Shown here: piece by piece, positions 9,758 through 21,554 of the stretch
How the letters are laid out: each line of letters starts with the position of its first letter
How positions within the stretch are numbered: position 1 is the stretch's first letter
Assembly: GCA_024138025.1 (NCBI GenBank)
Contig: JAMXBD010000391.1
Coordinates: 990,399 to 1,054,398, forward strand
DNA from: Combretum micranthum
Lineage: Eukaryota > Streptophyta > Magnoliopsida > Myrtales > Combretaceae
Length of the DNA: 64,000 nt
Reading direction: 5' to 3'
The notes under the pieces: generated by a model
Told to the model about the DNA's origin: nothing
Seen by the model: the letters and a program-made list of their open reading frames with translations, nothing else
Database searches by the model: none
Program-made: the position numbers and the translations under genes

Positions 9758-10858
9758 ACACCTTTCTCAAATTCTCATCATGTTGTTCTTCATTAGACGA
9801 ATATACGAGTTTATCATCTATGAAAACAATCACACAATTATCCAGCAAAGGTCTAAAAATACGATTCATCAGATCCATAAAAACTGCTGGTGCATTGGTT
9901 AATCCAAATGGCATGACCAAAAATTCATAATGACCATACCTAGTTCGGAATGCAGTCTTTGGTACATCTTCTGCTTTGATTCGATTTGATGATATCCTGA
10001 CTTTAAATCAATTCGGGAAAATACCTTGCTCCTCTCAGTTGATCAAAAAGATCATCAATCTGGGTAAAGGATATTTGTTCTTGATAGTTACCCTTTAATT
10101 CCCTATAATCAATACAGAGTCTCATTGATCCATCTTTCTTTTTCACAAACAGCACGGGTGCTCCCCAAGGTGAAACACTGGGTCTGATAAATCCTTTATC
10201 CAACAATTCTTGTAACTGCACCTTCAATTCTTTCAATTCCACAGGTGCCATTCGATACGGAGCTTTTGATACTGGTTCGGTTCCAGGTATCAAATCAATT
10301 GAGAATTCCACTTCTCTATGTGGGGGTAATCCCGGTAATTCATCTGGAAATACATCTGAGTATTCACATACTGTTCGAATGGTATGAATATCCAATTTCT
10401 TGGATTCACCTTCAGTTGCTCAAGAATACAACCGTTCATCTCCATATCTTCTTCATTTTCCACTTCAATTGCTGTTATCCTACTTCTGACTTCTCTGAGT
10501 ATCTCACCTTTATATTCTTTTCTTTCTCCTTGATTATTGACAAAAGATACTATTTTGAGATGGCAATTAACTTTTGCTTTTACAGCCGTTAACCAAACCA
10601 TACCCAAAATAATATCATATTTTTGCATCTCTATCAGAATTAATCAGCAATTGATTCATGATCTCCGATCTTTATTGGACAACTCTTGATCATTTCCCGT
10701 GTCACCACTAAATCTCCAGTTGGCGTAGTAACTCTCAATTCTTTACTCATGCTCCCAATTGGTATTTTATACGCTTGCTAATCCGGTATTTATGAAAGAA
10801 TGCGTTGCTCCAGTGTCAAACAAAGCATACGCAGTCTGATCCCCTACTTGAATGGATC
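9758..10858 (-). pseudogene. pol: pol fragment: PR and N-terminal RT (right copy)
   Basis: On the minus strand, protease (DTGA motif near 10815-10826) leads into RT up to the catalytic FIDD region, and then the sequence turns back on itself at 9758. The PR-RT linker (about 10290-10628) is open in one frame, so the linker frameshift of the left copy is absent here. RT has its own breaks: it is open from 10395 to 10003 and then shifts frame, and small indels also split the protease near 10640-10790. It ends before the palm is complete, so it cannot make an active enzyme. Confidence 0.85.
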
Positions 10859-10968
10859 CTAAGTATCAATTATTAAGTTCATGTTATTTTCAACTTATAA
10901 AGACTTCTACTACTCATCTACTTGTGATTGTGTCTAATAACTTTAAGTAAACAAATATATTTACATAC
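10859..10968 (-). other. Probable gag-pro intron (right copy)
   Basis: The mirror of 8091-8200 with the same length (110 bp), donor GTATGTAAAT and acceptor GATACTTAG, in the same phase. Since both arms derive from one element this is not independent evidence, but it shows that the splice signals survived in both arms. Confidence 0.65.
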
Positions 10969-12370
10969 CTGCAATGAGTCCATATTCTTCGGATCAACTT
11001 CCTCCCAAATATTTTCTTCATCTCCTTCCTCTATCTCCACATTCTCTACAGGACTTCCATACATGCAAAAACTCTGGCCGTCGCACTGGCTTTGTTAGCA
11101 TTCCCATTTTTCGATCCTGAGGCTCCAATCACTCCTTTAGATTGTGAGATCCAGTTATTGCACTCGCTTTTCTGTGGACAATTGGGTGATATGTGCCCAA
11201 CTTTATTGCATATGAAGCAAGTAGCAGTTTTTCTCTTTGGACAATCGTTTATCATATGCCCACTGTCCCCACAATAATAACATTTGTTCTGCAATTGTGG
11301 ACAATACCTTGGGTAATGAGAACCTTTACATTTCCAACAAGTACATTATTCTTCCCCATTGCTCCTCCTTTGTTCACATTGAAAGGTTTGAAGAATTTAA
11401 CCTTCTTAGGCACAACTTGCTGTAGAACCATCATACATTCTTTTCCCGAACATAGTTCCTTCTTTTTATACCTCTCAAGTTCATACTTCCTTGCACGTTC
11501 AATAATACGAGCTTTTTCCAACATAGCTGCAAAGTTATCAATCTCAAATTCAGCAAGTCTTCTTTGGAAATGAGGTTCGAGTCCAGCCATGAAAGTCTGT
11601 CTCTTAAGTCATCACTGTCCCGATAAGCATCTGGAGCAAATTGCAACAACCGATTAAACTCATGCTCATATTCATCAATGGTTTTAGCTCCTTGGGTCAA
11701 ATTCATCAGGTCAGTGCTATACTTTGCTTTTAGGCTGCTTGGAAAATATTCCTTCAAAAATTCTCGTTTGAATACTTCCCAAGTAATTGGTTGGGACAAA
11801 CTTCTTTGTTTCGAATTCCACCATATCCTTGCTCTTAACCTTAATAAATAAGTTCCATAAGATACTTTCAAAGCTTCAGGCACTTGAAAAACATCAAGGG
11901 ATCGTTCAATCTGAGCTAGCCAATCTTCAGCTTCCTCTGGCTTTCCTGGTATTCCCTCAAAATATCTGTTGCACTTAATGAATTCCGGCAACAAATTCCT
12001 CTGAGGTCGTAAAGGTGGTGGTGGTGGCAATTCTTGTTCATATTGAGGGGGTCCCTGTACCTCAGCAGCAGACTCATTTGGATTCACTGGTCCATTTTCC
12101 TGAAATTGAACCGGTGGAGTATGCCTTTCATTCCTTCTGGGATCTGGTGGAGTCATTGCTGGTGCTCCAACAGGTGGTGCTACATTTGCGGCTTGCATGT
12201 TTTGCAAAGCTTGCAAAATCAAAACATTTTGTTGCTGAAGACTTTGTAAAACATCCTCAATTCGATTTTGGGTGCTGCAGGAGCATCTATTGGTGGATCC
12301 CCAGAAATTCTGGCATTTCTACTTTTATTTCTTGCCCTCGGCATTCTATTAACATTAAACATATTACTTA
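10969..12370 (-). pseudogene. gag: Ty3/gypsy gag, frameshifted (right copy)
   Basis: The same product as the left gag. The capsid domain is open from about 12222 to 11590 and the zinc knuckles lie at about 11294-11130. Breaks differ from the left copy: a one-base loss near 12265 cuts the N-terminus after APAAPK, another near 11605 shifts the frame after YRDSDD, and further small changes hit the knuckle region. The base missing from the left copy near 7400 is present here. Each arm therefore decayed on its own after the inverted repeat formed. Confidence 0.85.
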
Positions 12371-12634
12371 AGTCAGATCATAACTCGTCTTATCAAAAGT
12401 CATCAAGATCATTCATATATATATGCAACACATATATATACATAGCCAAAATACATCAAGGCTTTTCATGGTTAGTGCATTATGTACATATCCAAAAATT
12501 GCACTACCTTAACTTAGCTTACCTATCCTAGTCATCAAAAGATACATATATAAGTCATCAAAAGTCTACTAATATCGTCATGTAATGTCATTATAACAGA
12601 TAATACACATCATCATATAGTACTCGAGTCAAAC

Positions 12635-13494
12635 TCAGGGACTGGGATGAAGACGACCCTTGCCCTTCTCCTGAGGGCCTAATCGTGGATAATCATCCTC
12701 TCCCTCAGAACTACTATCATCGATCTCAATCATCACACTCTCCCCTGGAGGTGCCAAAGTCAGGGCTGTGTCCATCACCCTAATGCCTCTGGGTGCTGGC
12801 CTCCTCTCATCCTCAGCTCTAGATGGAATATCACTCTCAATCCATCCTCCCTGTGCTGATCCAATCCATCTGGCATAATTATAATCTGAGACATACTTCT
12901 CTGCCTCAATCCTTCTTTTCTTACCCTCTCTCTCATCTAACAGCTCTGTGGTGATACTCCTCATGTGGACAGTAGTCTGAACTGTCTCCTGTACTACTCG
13001 ATCCTGTACTGCAGCAGGACGCTGGAACTCACCTGCTATCTCAGGGATAATAGGCGGTTTCCTCATCAACATGCGTCTAGAGTGACTGCACCTGCTAAGT
13101 CGTGCAAGCATCAAATCATCATCATAGGCCGCATCACCTCTACCCGGGCATGATCCTGCCTCACATCATGAGCATAGACTGCTCCTCTGCCAATATCTAC
13201 CCAGACTCTAAAATCTGGGAGCTCTGGTCTCTCTGATCTGGATGAGACTATAAATGCTATGTTATCAATCTCCAGACCACCTCCTTTCTGCACTATCAGC
13301 CTCTCAAATCTGTAGAGCGTCTCTATAGCTGATCCATTATCTGGAAAAGCCCGCTCCATCAAGAATAACCAGCCTTTAAACAAAGGCAATAATCCTCGCT
13401 TCCAGGTGCTGAGGATCTCATCCAAAGTCTTAGTAATCCCGCTCAGATACAAGTCCTCTACCAGAACTCGTAGTCTGCGCCTGTAGTCTGTCAA
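12635..13494 (-). pseudogene. Retrotransposon ORF1 (right copy), one frameshift
   Basis: The counterpart of 5552-6415. It begins MTDYRRRLRVLVEDLY at 13494 and ends with the same PQEKGKGRLHPSP tail at 12635. The frame changes between 13114 and 13150, where the DVRQDHARV stretch has lost bases. Most other differences are single substitutions. No known domain. Confidence 0.7.
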
Positions 13495-13577
13495 AGTCTC
13501 CTCCTCCTACATACTAAAGATCTCCCATCTAATGTGACACGTAGCAGGATTAGTCTGCACACACAATAAAATTTGCA

Positions 13578-13734
13578 TGATTAATAATAATCACACATAC
13601 TTTATTCCTAGTTGTGCAGTATAATTCTACCCATGACTACCCAACTACTACTAATGAATGCTAACTAAATCTAATTTACACATTCACTAAATGCAATTCT
13701 TTCACATATTCATCTTTCTTATTCTAGCAACCAT
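13578..13734 (-). other. 5' leader of the right-hand element copy
   Basis: AT-rich sequence between the PBS and the outer edge of the inverted repeat, present only on this side. The left arm starts exactly where this ends, so the left copy lacks leader, PBS and LTR. Confidence 0.7.
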
Positions 13735-13746
13735 GCTCTGATACCA
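13735..13746 (-). other. Primer-binding site (initiator tRNA-Met type)
   Basis: Minus strand TGGTATCAGAGC, the standard complement of the plant initiator tRNA-Met 3' end. It lies 9 bases inside the LTR end (...GTGACA, GAATTAAGT, PBS) and fixes the element's direction as minus. Confidence 0.9.
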
Positions 13747-14848
13747 ACTTAATTCTGTCACGCCCCGAGGGTACCCTAGTAGTAATAAACAAGTTACACT
13801 TGAATATTATCACTAGATTACCTTCAGAATGACAGGTTTTCAAAACAACAGGATCTTTTAAGTTGCTTGATAAGAAATAACAAATATATGAGAGAAATGA
13901 TTTAGTGAATAACCATTACAAACTATTACAAACCATATATCTCTTTGAAGTATACAACTAAATAATCTACTCTAATAGTACATAACCATCAAACTAAAAT
14001 AGATCTGTAGACTTCTAGCTTCAAAGCCCTTACCGGAGCCATATTCCTGGATGTAACTAACCAGGGACGTAAAGTGAACCTGAAAAGACTGTAGGAGTAT
14101 GAGCGAAACCACAGCTCAGTGAATAACAGACATACCATACATCACACAAGTCATTAACAAATCATATGCAATGCAAGCAACCATATGCACAGATACAAGT
14201 TTGGATGATCTAGAATCCAAACAGGAAAAAGATTTACGCCCTCTTTTTAATGGGTTGAAGAACAAAAACTCAATGACCCACCTGCCCAGGAGAGACTAAG
14301 TACACAGGAGAATCAACGATTTCTCGTTTTAATGTTATCACTTTGAATATAGTGGCTTCCACAAACCATCTCCTGCAATCCCCTTAGAAACTCCCTAAGT
14401 ATTAATCATTTCAAAGCGATTCTACGGGCGACGTTCTTCGGTGCCTTTTAGTTCCTCATAGGACCGCCAGACCAAAGAGAACCTTGGAAGACTCACACAT
14501 TGGATCAACCAAGCAAAAACAGAGATCCGAAATATTAATACGTAGCAGGCTGTCACAACCATATATGCAATAATGCAATTCGTGCAATGCATGTCCATAT
14601 TATTTTGTTAAGTCAAAAAGTCTTAATCAATTTCGAGGTGACCATACATTACACACAATCATCATTATACTATGCACAACACCAACCATTGCGTTATCGC
14701 TTGTATAAAGATATTTTAACAATCATACAATCAATCAGATCATATCATACTTTCAACAAACACTCATTGTTATCTTGCATTACATATTCGACTATTTACA
14801 ATCACAACCAGTACAATATGACTGAATTACTCACCTGCTCATACCGAC

Positions 14849-14895
14849 TCAGTCGTAGTAGTCCACTGGTAGATCTTCTAATGAGTCAAATTCAC
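14849..14895 (-). other. Short acidic frame in the Tekay-like LTR
   Basis: On the minus strand TTTTAAATAG is followed by GEFDSLEDLPVDYYD and a TGA. It is identical in the solo copy (about 51265-51311). It resembles the acidic mini-exons of the S LTRs in form, but homology is uncertain. Confidence 0.3.
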
Positions 14896-15304
14896 CTATT
14901 TAAAACAAAATATTCATCAATACATCTAGCTAAATTCCTACATGTGCCTTGTGTCCTAGACTCGATATTAATACTTAGTATTGTCTTGTTTTTCCTATTT
15001 TCTCACATAATTGTTTGGTTATTTTTAGAAGTCATATTGCTCAAAATTAACTTATTTCAATTTCCATTCTTATATATTTTATCTTGCTAAAACAAATATT
15101 AGACTAATATTACTCTAAATATTTCTTAGTTCTAGGGTTTCAAAAGTTAATAGATATTAATTCTAAATAGACTTAAATATTTGTATTAAAGTCACTATCT
15201 AATATATATTTACATAACAAACATATATACATACTTAGTAGATATTATATATATATATATTAAATTCGGTTTAGGTCAGAAAAGCTTTCGTTGGAAAAAT
15301 TTAG

Positions 15305-15600
15305 CTGTAAGCCGGCTCAAGGCCGCCGCGCCTAAATCCCCAGGTGCCGGTGTAATTTTGAAGAAAAATTTCGTATCGAAAGCACCGGTGTTGAAAGCTG
15401 CCAGCTTACAACGTACGCCGGCCCTACGCCGCCGGCGTAGATCTCCAGGTAGCCGGCTTACGTTGAATTTTACGTGAAAATTATTTTACGTAGCCTCTGT
15501 TTGAGTGTAAGCCGCCTGTAAGCCGCCGGCCTATCCATGTAAGCCGCCGGCGTACATCGTTTACACTGCCGGCCTTGAGGCAGCGTTGCACTGTTCATCA
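15305..15600. repeat. GCCGGC-word cassette of Tekay-like LTR
   Basis: CpG-rich island with words such as GTAAGCCGGC, AAGGCCGCCG, GTACGCCGGCC and GCCGCCGGCGTAGA. Its vocabulary is shared with the S-family cassettes although the surrounding LTR is different. Confidence 0.75.
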
Positions 15601-17040
15601 TCTTCCTCCTCGGTTCGATTCTTTTTCTTTGATTTTTACACGTTAGAAACTTACTTAAACTACTTCTAAGAGTTTATACATCATATATAAGGATATATAA
15701 CAACTTTTAACACGTTTAAACACATAAATATATAGATTTCGATTTTGTGAAAGTAAAACTAGGGTTTTGAAGTTTTACCTCATTGGAGCTCTTTGAGTGC
15801 AATCCGAAGCTTCTGTTTGTGTTTATGTTTATTAAGTTCCTAAGATGATTTTAAGTCAGATACAAAGCTTAGATTTGGACAAAAATAGCTCGAGTTACCT
15901 CAACTTACCTTTGAGCTCGTTTTTTGAGGGTTTTTGGCTTGTTTTGCTTTCAATCCGACCATGAATGTTTTAATCTGTTCGTTCTTTGTTTTCAGCTCGT
16001 TTTGTTTGTCGTTTGGAAGTATTTTCAGACTGGAAACTTTAAGAGTTTATGAAGTTTGTTTGTGCCTTCATTAATAGCTTTAAACTTATATATATATAGA
16101 AGAGAGAAGGAGGACTTCGGCTGCTGTTTCTCCTCCGTTTTTCCTCCGAATTTGATCTCTTTAGCTGTTATTTTCCATTGCATTTATTGTTGTGGTGAGC
16201 TATCATTTGGTGATTTGTCTTTGGGTTGCTTGGTTTGACAATTGGTTGCATTATTGTTGGATTTTCGGCTGCTCTTTTCTCCTCCGAATCCTCCATCGAA
16301 AGCAGCAGCAGCCAAAACATGTATATATTATAATATTAGTTTAATATTAAATTTTGAGTTAATTATACGGGTTATACGGATATATATTAGCTAGTATTTG
16401 GAAGTTTTCGTACAAAAATATGAGTATAAAGTTATATGAAACACTTAGAATTTCAAATAATACAAATTGAGGTTATATATATATGTAACTAATTATTCGT
16501 ATAATTTTATCTCCCGCGATTTGGATTTCTTAAGCTCATTGGGTCAATTTTTGTTTCAGGCTCCGATAGCTTAAGAAAACTCGGTTTAGAACAATAGCAT
16601 GATTTGATTATTTAATTGAAGTTTAGATTTTAAGTTATTCATCAGTTTGTATTTTCGTTGTGTATTTAAACCTTAACGGTTCATTTTTGGATTACCGTTT
16701 TCTGTTTAGAAGTATAAATAATCATTTATGTAGTATTGGACTTAATACAAAGATGAAACTATATATATATATATATATATATATCTCTAGTTTTGATACT
16801 GAACATAAATTCTTATTAGTAGCTTTTAAATTTAACTAGGGATCTCAAAATTAGGGTTTAAGTCTAAATATGAACTCGTTACTACTCGTTATTCTAGTCT
16901 TGAATCATTATCGGGATCAAAAACAATCATTTAATCTTTATATTCACATTTTCTATTTAGATCTATTAGTATACTAGGTTTCGGGTCTAGATATTATATC
17001 ATATCTTGAATTAGTTATTCAAGACACAAGATTTCGTTTT

Positions 17041-17464
17041 CAGTCCACCCTTTCTTACAAAGACCATCAATGAGCACGGTATGCGTATAAACATTCGGTT
17101 TATGACCTTTCTTGACCATTTCCTCAAGTAATTCAAAGGCTTGCTTAATGCTACCTTTCTTGCACAACCCATGAATCAAAGATGTAAAATTTATAACATT
17201 CGGCCTCAAACCCATCTCCGCCATCTTATTAAAATACCAAACCGCCCGATTCACCATACCCTTCTTTCCAAACACCTGAATTACCAATGTCATTGTGGCA
17301 TTGTCAACCAAAAACTCTATATGGCTAGTAGCAGTAGCACAACACTCACTACCAAAGAAATTGAAACCAAGATATGACCAGAACTTATAGTGCCAGAACC
17401 GAGTTGTCCTGATCTGCTGAGCTTGATGAGAGAAACAAAAGAAAACCTGAGCTGCAATGATCAA
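17041..17464 (-). pseudogene. PPR protein gene fragment
   Basis: On the minus strand this encodes consecutive pentatricopeptide repeats of the P class: [20 protein letters not shown], then [20 protein letters not shown], then [18 protein letters not shown]. From memory it resembles plant PPR proteins like Arabidopsis At4g19890. Such proteins bind organellar RNA, but this is only about two and a half repeats. The reading is cut after GWTE where the retrotransposon LTR begins at about 17040, and the 5' part (17340-17464) does not look like PPR. It is therefore a chimeric, non-functional fragment. Confidence 0.8.
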
Positions 17465-17476
17465 TATTGATCCACT

Positions 17477-18012
17477 TCAAGCAGCAGCCGAGCAGATATG
17501 GACAGTATAAGTGCACCATTTAACAGAAAGGAGCTCCTGCGCACTCAAGACCATACTATCAAATTGGGCCTGGCAAACATAATGCACAAGATTAGAATAT
17601 CCATTTTTAGCTGAAAACAAGACCAATCTGTCACACCGTGTTCTGTATAGATTATCAAGCATTCCATCATTCAAGTACACAGCAAACATCAACATCTCCA
17701 TAGGTCCATGCATCTTGGTGGTTGTCCAGCAAAGCATAACAGTCAAGCTCCTCTCTTCATCCTTGAGAAATGTAGGCAATCACGTGTCTGGAGAGTGACA
17801 CTATTAACACGGTGCCTAAAATTAGTTGTTCCTACAAGGCCGCTAGTGCTGTACTTAGAGAAGAAGTCCCAAGGACCACCGACAAGGGGTACACCGACAT
17901 TATCATGGTTACCTCTATGATCATAAAAGACAGTCTAGTGCTTAAGCACTAATGGACCCCACATGCGCAGGAATATCATGCGCTTGTTCTTCCTCAACTG
18001 CTCCGACGCCAT
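17477..18012 (-). pseudogene. Unrecognised gene fragment
   Basis: A minus-strand reading starting at ATGGCGTCGGAGCAG (18012) and a second open piece (17779-17477) containing MLMFAVYLNDGMLDNLYRTR and ILVLFSAKNGYSN-like text have codon-like composition unlike the AT-rich surroundings. They are in different frames, and a TAG interrupts the first. I do not recognise the family. The location between a PPR piece and an NYN piece on the same strand suggests a captured or duplicated gene fragment. Confidence 0.4.
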
Positions 18013-18205
18013 GGCAGCTTTTTTCTAAAACAAAAAACGTGTGTTGTCTGCTGCCAACATATTCATGGTACAAGTTTTTGTACTATTAGAGAGGTGCCAA
18101 AATTTGATTGGCTCTTGGTACAAAGGAATAGCTTCTCTGTTGCAACATGCATTCCCTCCTTTTTCCAAAACATTTCAATTCTTTTTCTTCTTCACAGCAC
18201 TTCAG

Positions 18206-18218
18206 TTTTTTTTTTTTT
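18206..18218 (-). other. Oligo(A) tract 3' of the NYN pseudogene
   Basis: Thirteen T on the plus strand, i.e. an A run on the coding strand about 70 bases after the stop. It could be the tail of a processed pseudogene. No clear flanking target duplication was found. Confidence 0.35.
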
Positions 18219-18287
18219 AGACGTTATTTACTTTAGCCAAACAATAATAATAATAATGCACCAGTTAGAATGGAAGTGAATGTCACT

Positions 18288-19786
18288 TCATAACTTGGCA
18301 ATGTATACTTCCACGGCACCTAAATTTTGTTTCACCACTATTTCCCGCTCTACAACCTCATGCAGTGCATGCTTAGCATCAACAGATCGGTATTTCGGTT
18401 CTTCGTACTTGAGGCAATCTGTTATATTAACTTCAATGGGAATGATCTTTTCAGTTCTGAGAATCCTCAAGGTGGTTAAGATGGCATCAAGTAGGCGGCA
18501 AGCTTTTTTATTAAGTCGGCGGTGAGCTCTTCTATTAAGGCCAGAGGAACCTGAAGTTTTCAAGACACCATCATCAGGTGTCTCTGCTGCACTCGCAACA
18601 GAAGAAGCAGGTGATACTTCAGAAGCATAAGGTTTCTTGGGTTCGGATGGATCATAAGCTGTTGGAGTCTGTCTAGCATTATAATATCCAGTTCCACTGC
18701 CAGAAAAATCTCCTCCTCCTGCACTACTAACTAGAGAAGGGGCTACAAACTCCATAGGAACTGGTTGCCTTAGATGCACATGGTTCTGTTGGAAAGGAGG
18801 GGATTATGAATCCCGCCTGGGGGTCCAGAAACCATTGGCATACCAAACTCAGGAAGACAGCGGGAAACGTTATCATATAGGGTTTGAACAGAAGGCGTTG
18901 CATGAGGAGGATGGACAAAAGGACCAGAGGGATAAGAGGTTTCCTGTGTGCAACCAAATTGCATATCAAGATAAGTCTGCCATGGCATAAGAGGGAAACT
19001 GCTCTGGTTCATGTGGTTACTGAATGAAGCATCCATGTAACCATAAACATCAGGCCTCTGGAATGGACCGTTCATTTTTAAATTACCCTGAAGACTGTAA
19101 TCTGCACAGTTGGGTACTACTGTACAAGGATTGCCACAACTGTTTGATACAATCTTGTCATTCTTTCCCTTGGTTTTACTAGAAGCAAAACCAGTCCCCA
19201 TTGTAGGAGAGCTTTAGGGAAGTGAACTACTGTCCTTTTGGAGTTGCAGTAGGTCACTGCTTGCTAATGGTGGTCTACCAGCAAGGAGACTTGTTTAGAG
19301 CCATACGCTTTTTGCAGCAGCAACTAGTATTGCTGATGCCTTCTGAGGTTGTGCTAATAGGATGTTATATCTCCTCATGCGTAGTTGATGAAGAGCATTG
19401 GAGAAATCACGATCACCGGATATCAACAAGTAATTAGCAGGTGCAGGATTTTCCACTGCCCAGAACAACATATCCACAAGAATCTTCTTATCACTCACAT
19501 CCTTTATACCAGTAGGGACATGGTTAAGAGCAATGCCAGTGCTATTAAGAGCGTACTGGACGGCCTGAGAGATGTGGGTTGTGTCACCATAAGCAAAGAT
19601 GGATACGGGTCCACAGTAGTTGAGTTTGGCTAGAGCGATGGTTATGTTATGAGCAATGGAATGAGGATCGGAGGGTGACCTTTTTGGGACATTGCAGTTA
19701 TCTATATCCCACCATACTAATGTTTTGTCTTTTTTTACGTAGTCTGCCTCTGCCATGTCGTCTTCTTCTCCATTAGCACTTTCCAT
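18288..19786 (-). pseudogene. NYN-domain (MARF1-like) nuclease pseudogene
   Basis: The N-terminal part is a PIN-like NYN domain with acidic residues in WWDIDNCNVP, KKILVDMLFW and LISGDRDFSNALHQL, preceding LLAQPQKASAILVAAAKS. It closely resembles the plant family annotated as putative endonuclease or glycosyl hydrolase (Arabidopsis At3g62200 and relatives, from memory). A low-complexity middle follows (19201-18770), then a C-terminal block (LDAILTTLRILRTEKIIPIE to QNLGAVEVYIAKL) that ends at the family's usual type of C-terminus. Damage: a TAA replaces the Trp codon after KSVWL (about 19295), a second in-frame TAA lies at about 19218, and there is a frameshift near 18775. I see no introns over 1.5 kb, which with the A run suggests a processed copy; capture by a transposon is the alternative. 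Confidence 0.8.
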
Positions 19787-20074
19787 TTTTTTTTTTGTTA
19801 TATGAAATTATCTTACCTTAAATTTTTTTTTTTTTTTTTGCAATGCAGGTCCTAAGATTGAAGTGTTGAATCTTCACCATGTATCTTCTTGACTTCGTTT
19901 TTGTAAGTATGATTTTCTTGTCTTATGAACTCATATTAATATCATCAACTGTTAATAGTTCTTGAACATTTGCAAAAAGGAATACTCGAATTCAAACATT
20001 CCTGTCTATCATGTATTCCATTCATTCACCAAAGGACTATGATGCCTTATGATTTTTAAGACAACGCTCTTCAT

Positions 20075-20320
20075 CGTCCATGTTCCAACCGTGTAAATGG
20101 CAATGTTGAGATCACACACTGTATGATGACACTCTCAGCCGTCCGTGTCCCAAACTTTACGTGACAATATTGAACCGCACATTGCGTCCATGTTCCATTC
20201 CTCACGTGATGACTTTGGTACCGCACCGCTATGAGAGAGGCTCTCCTTAGTTGTCTGTGTCTCAATTACCCATGCAACGATCTTGGAACCGCACCACTGT
20301 AAGAGGGGAATCTTTCTCAT
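20075..20320. repeat. Degenerate tandem repeat, about 45-68 bp
   Basis: Four diverged units begin CGTCCATGTTCC, CGTCCGTGTCCC, CGTCCATGTTCC and TGTCTGTGTCTC (about 20075, 20140, 20185, 20252) and share inner words like TTGGTACCGCACC and ATGAGAGAGG. Confidence 0.65.
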
Positions 20321-21554
20321 CTTGTGCGCCTAGTTGTTTGGTGAATGAGTGTGATACTTTGCTAGCTAATGTGCTTGTTGTGTATGTCTCATGCTGTTGA
20401 TTTCAGTTCAGTAGCATATCTTGTCCTCTAAATCAAAGTTTTGCATAAACAACTTGATCTACTATTTTCATTGTACCAAGACTCTTTCTCCTCTTTTTTT
20501 TTTTTTTTATTATTTTAGTATCAAGCTTGCTTTCTTCACCATCTTGTAGATGAATGATATCATAATAAGTAAATACTCCAAAGTAGACAACTGTCTAGTA
20601 TGTATCATTGACTTTTACCTCGATAACATGGATAATGATTGATGGTTTCATTCAAAGTATGAATCCTATACCAGTGCTCCTTGAGACTTTGTAACATATC
20701 ATTGCCCCACTTGCTTTGTATAAATCCAGCACCTATGCTTGTCACATCTCATAGTGCATGCGATACTTTTTTTTTTTTCAACTCAAGTTTGGATGTCGTG
20801 TCCTACGCTCCTTTGAATGCGCTCGAGCCATCATTGCCATACCTTGAAGGAACATGTTGACTTTGTTTGAAGACAAGCATTATTTTCATGGAAGCTAGTG
20901 TCACATGCACATACATATTTTGAGCATATTGCACAAACGAACGTCATGCATCATTGCATAAGTGAAGATCGCGTTCAAACAAACATTTTGCACTTCAAGC
21001 ATCACAAATGTGCATTGCACATTATCGATTTTGATAGTCATCTACTAGTGTCTTTCTTTGCTGTAATCTTCTTGGCCATGCAATATCGTCTCCCTTCTTC
21101 CTTCAATATTGTATCAAATATGTTAAACTGACCAGGACAATAAAAATCAACTCATCATCTCTATATCCATTTATATTCTTGATACTCATTTTCGTCTTGT
21201 AATATATCTAGTCATCATGCGCTTTGGAGTAGTAGCTCTCATATGATTGCATCACATGGAAAGACATAGTAGTAGGATCACTTCAATCCCTTAGACACTT
21301 GTAGTGTTATTATAGGCATCACAGACAAAAAACATGTCTATATAACAAGGATTGTTATTGAAACACAACATTTAGTTTTAAAACATACTCTTTTTTTTTT
21401 TTTTTTTTTATGATCATACATGCTTAGGAGCGAAGCTTCAACCAAGTAGCAGTATTATCTAATACAAGAGATGAGTGGACTCCTTAGATTATCATGCGCA
21501 TTGCTACTTCCTTGCAATGATGTTTAGACAATCCATTTAAGGAAAATGAACATT

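Larger units (their letters stand above)
9758..13577 (-). repeat. Right arm of 3.8-kb inverted repeat
   Basis: The reverse complement of 5470-9309. Unlike the left arm it continues outward into the element's own leader, PBS and LTR (13578-17040), so this is the arm that keeps the natural 5' end. The inner edge falls at ACACCTT, where the RNase H reading and the mirrored RT reading overlap. Confidence 0.93.
13756..17040 (-). mobile_element. Tekay-like 5' LTR, truncated
   Basis: In plus orientation it starts TGTCACGCCCCGAGGG and is nearly identical to the solo LTR at 50167-53589. It stops at about 17040, 154 bases short of the far end of that copy (equivalent position about 53435), and runs straight into a PPR gene fragment. 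It contains a GCCGGC cassette (15305-15600), TA runs (about 15248 and 16762) and an acidic reading frame (14849-14895). The long reading frame at 14587-15090 is antisense and not judged real. Confidence 0.9.

Noticed and set aside
14587..15090. A 167-codon open frame on the plus strand
   Set aside because: It lies antisense in the LTR of a minus-strand element, has low-complexity His/Ile/Leu-rich composition and is broken in the solo LTR copy.
20075..20320. A CRISPR-like repeat array
   Set aside because: Units are diverged and of unequal length with no constant repeat and unique spacers; the DNA is plant nuclear.
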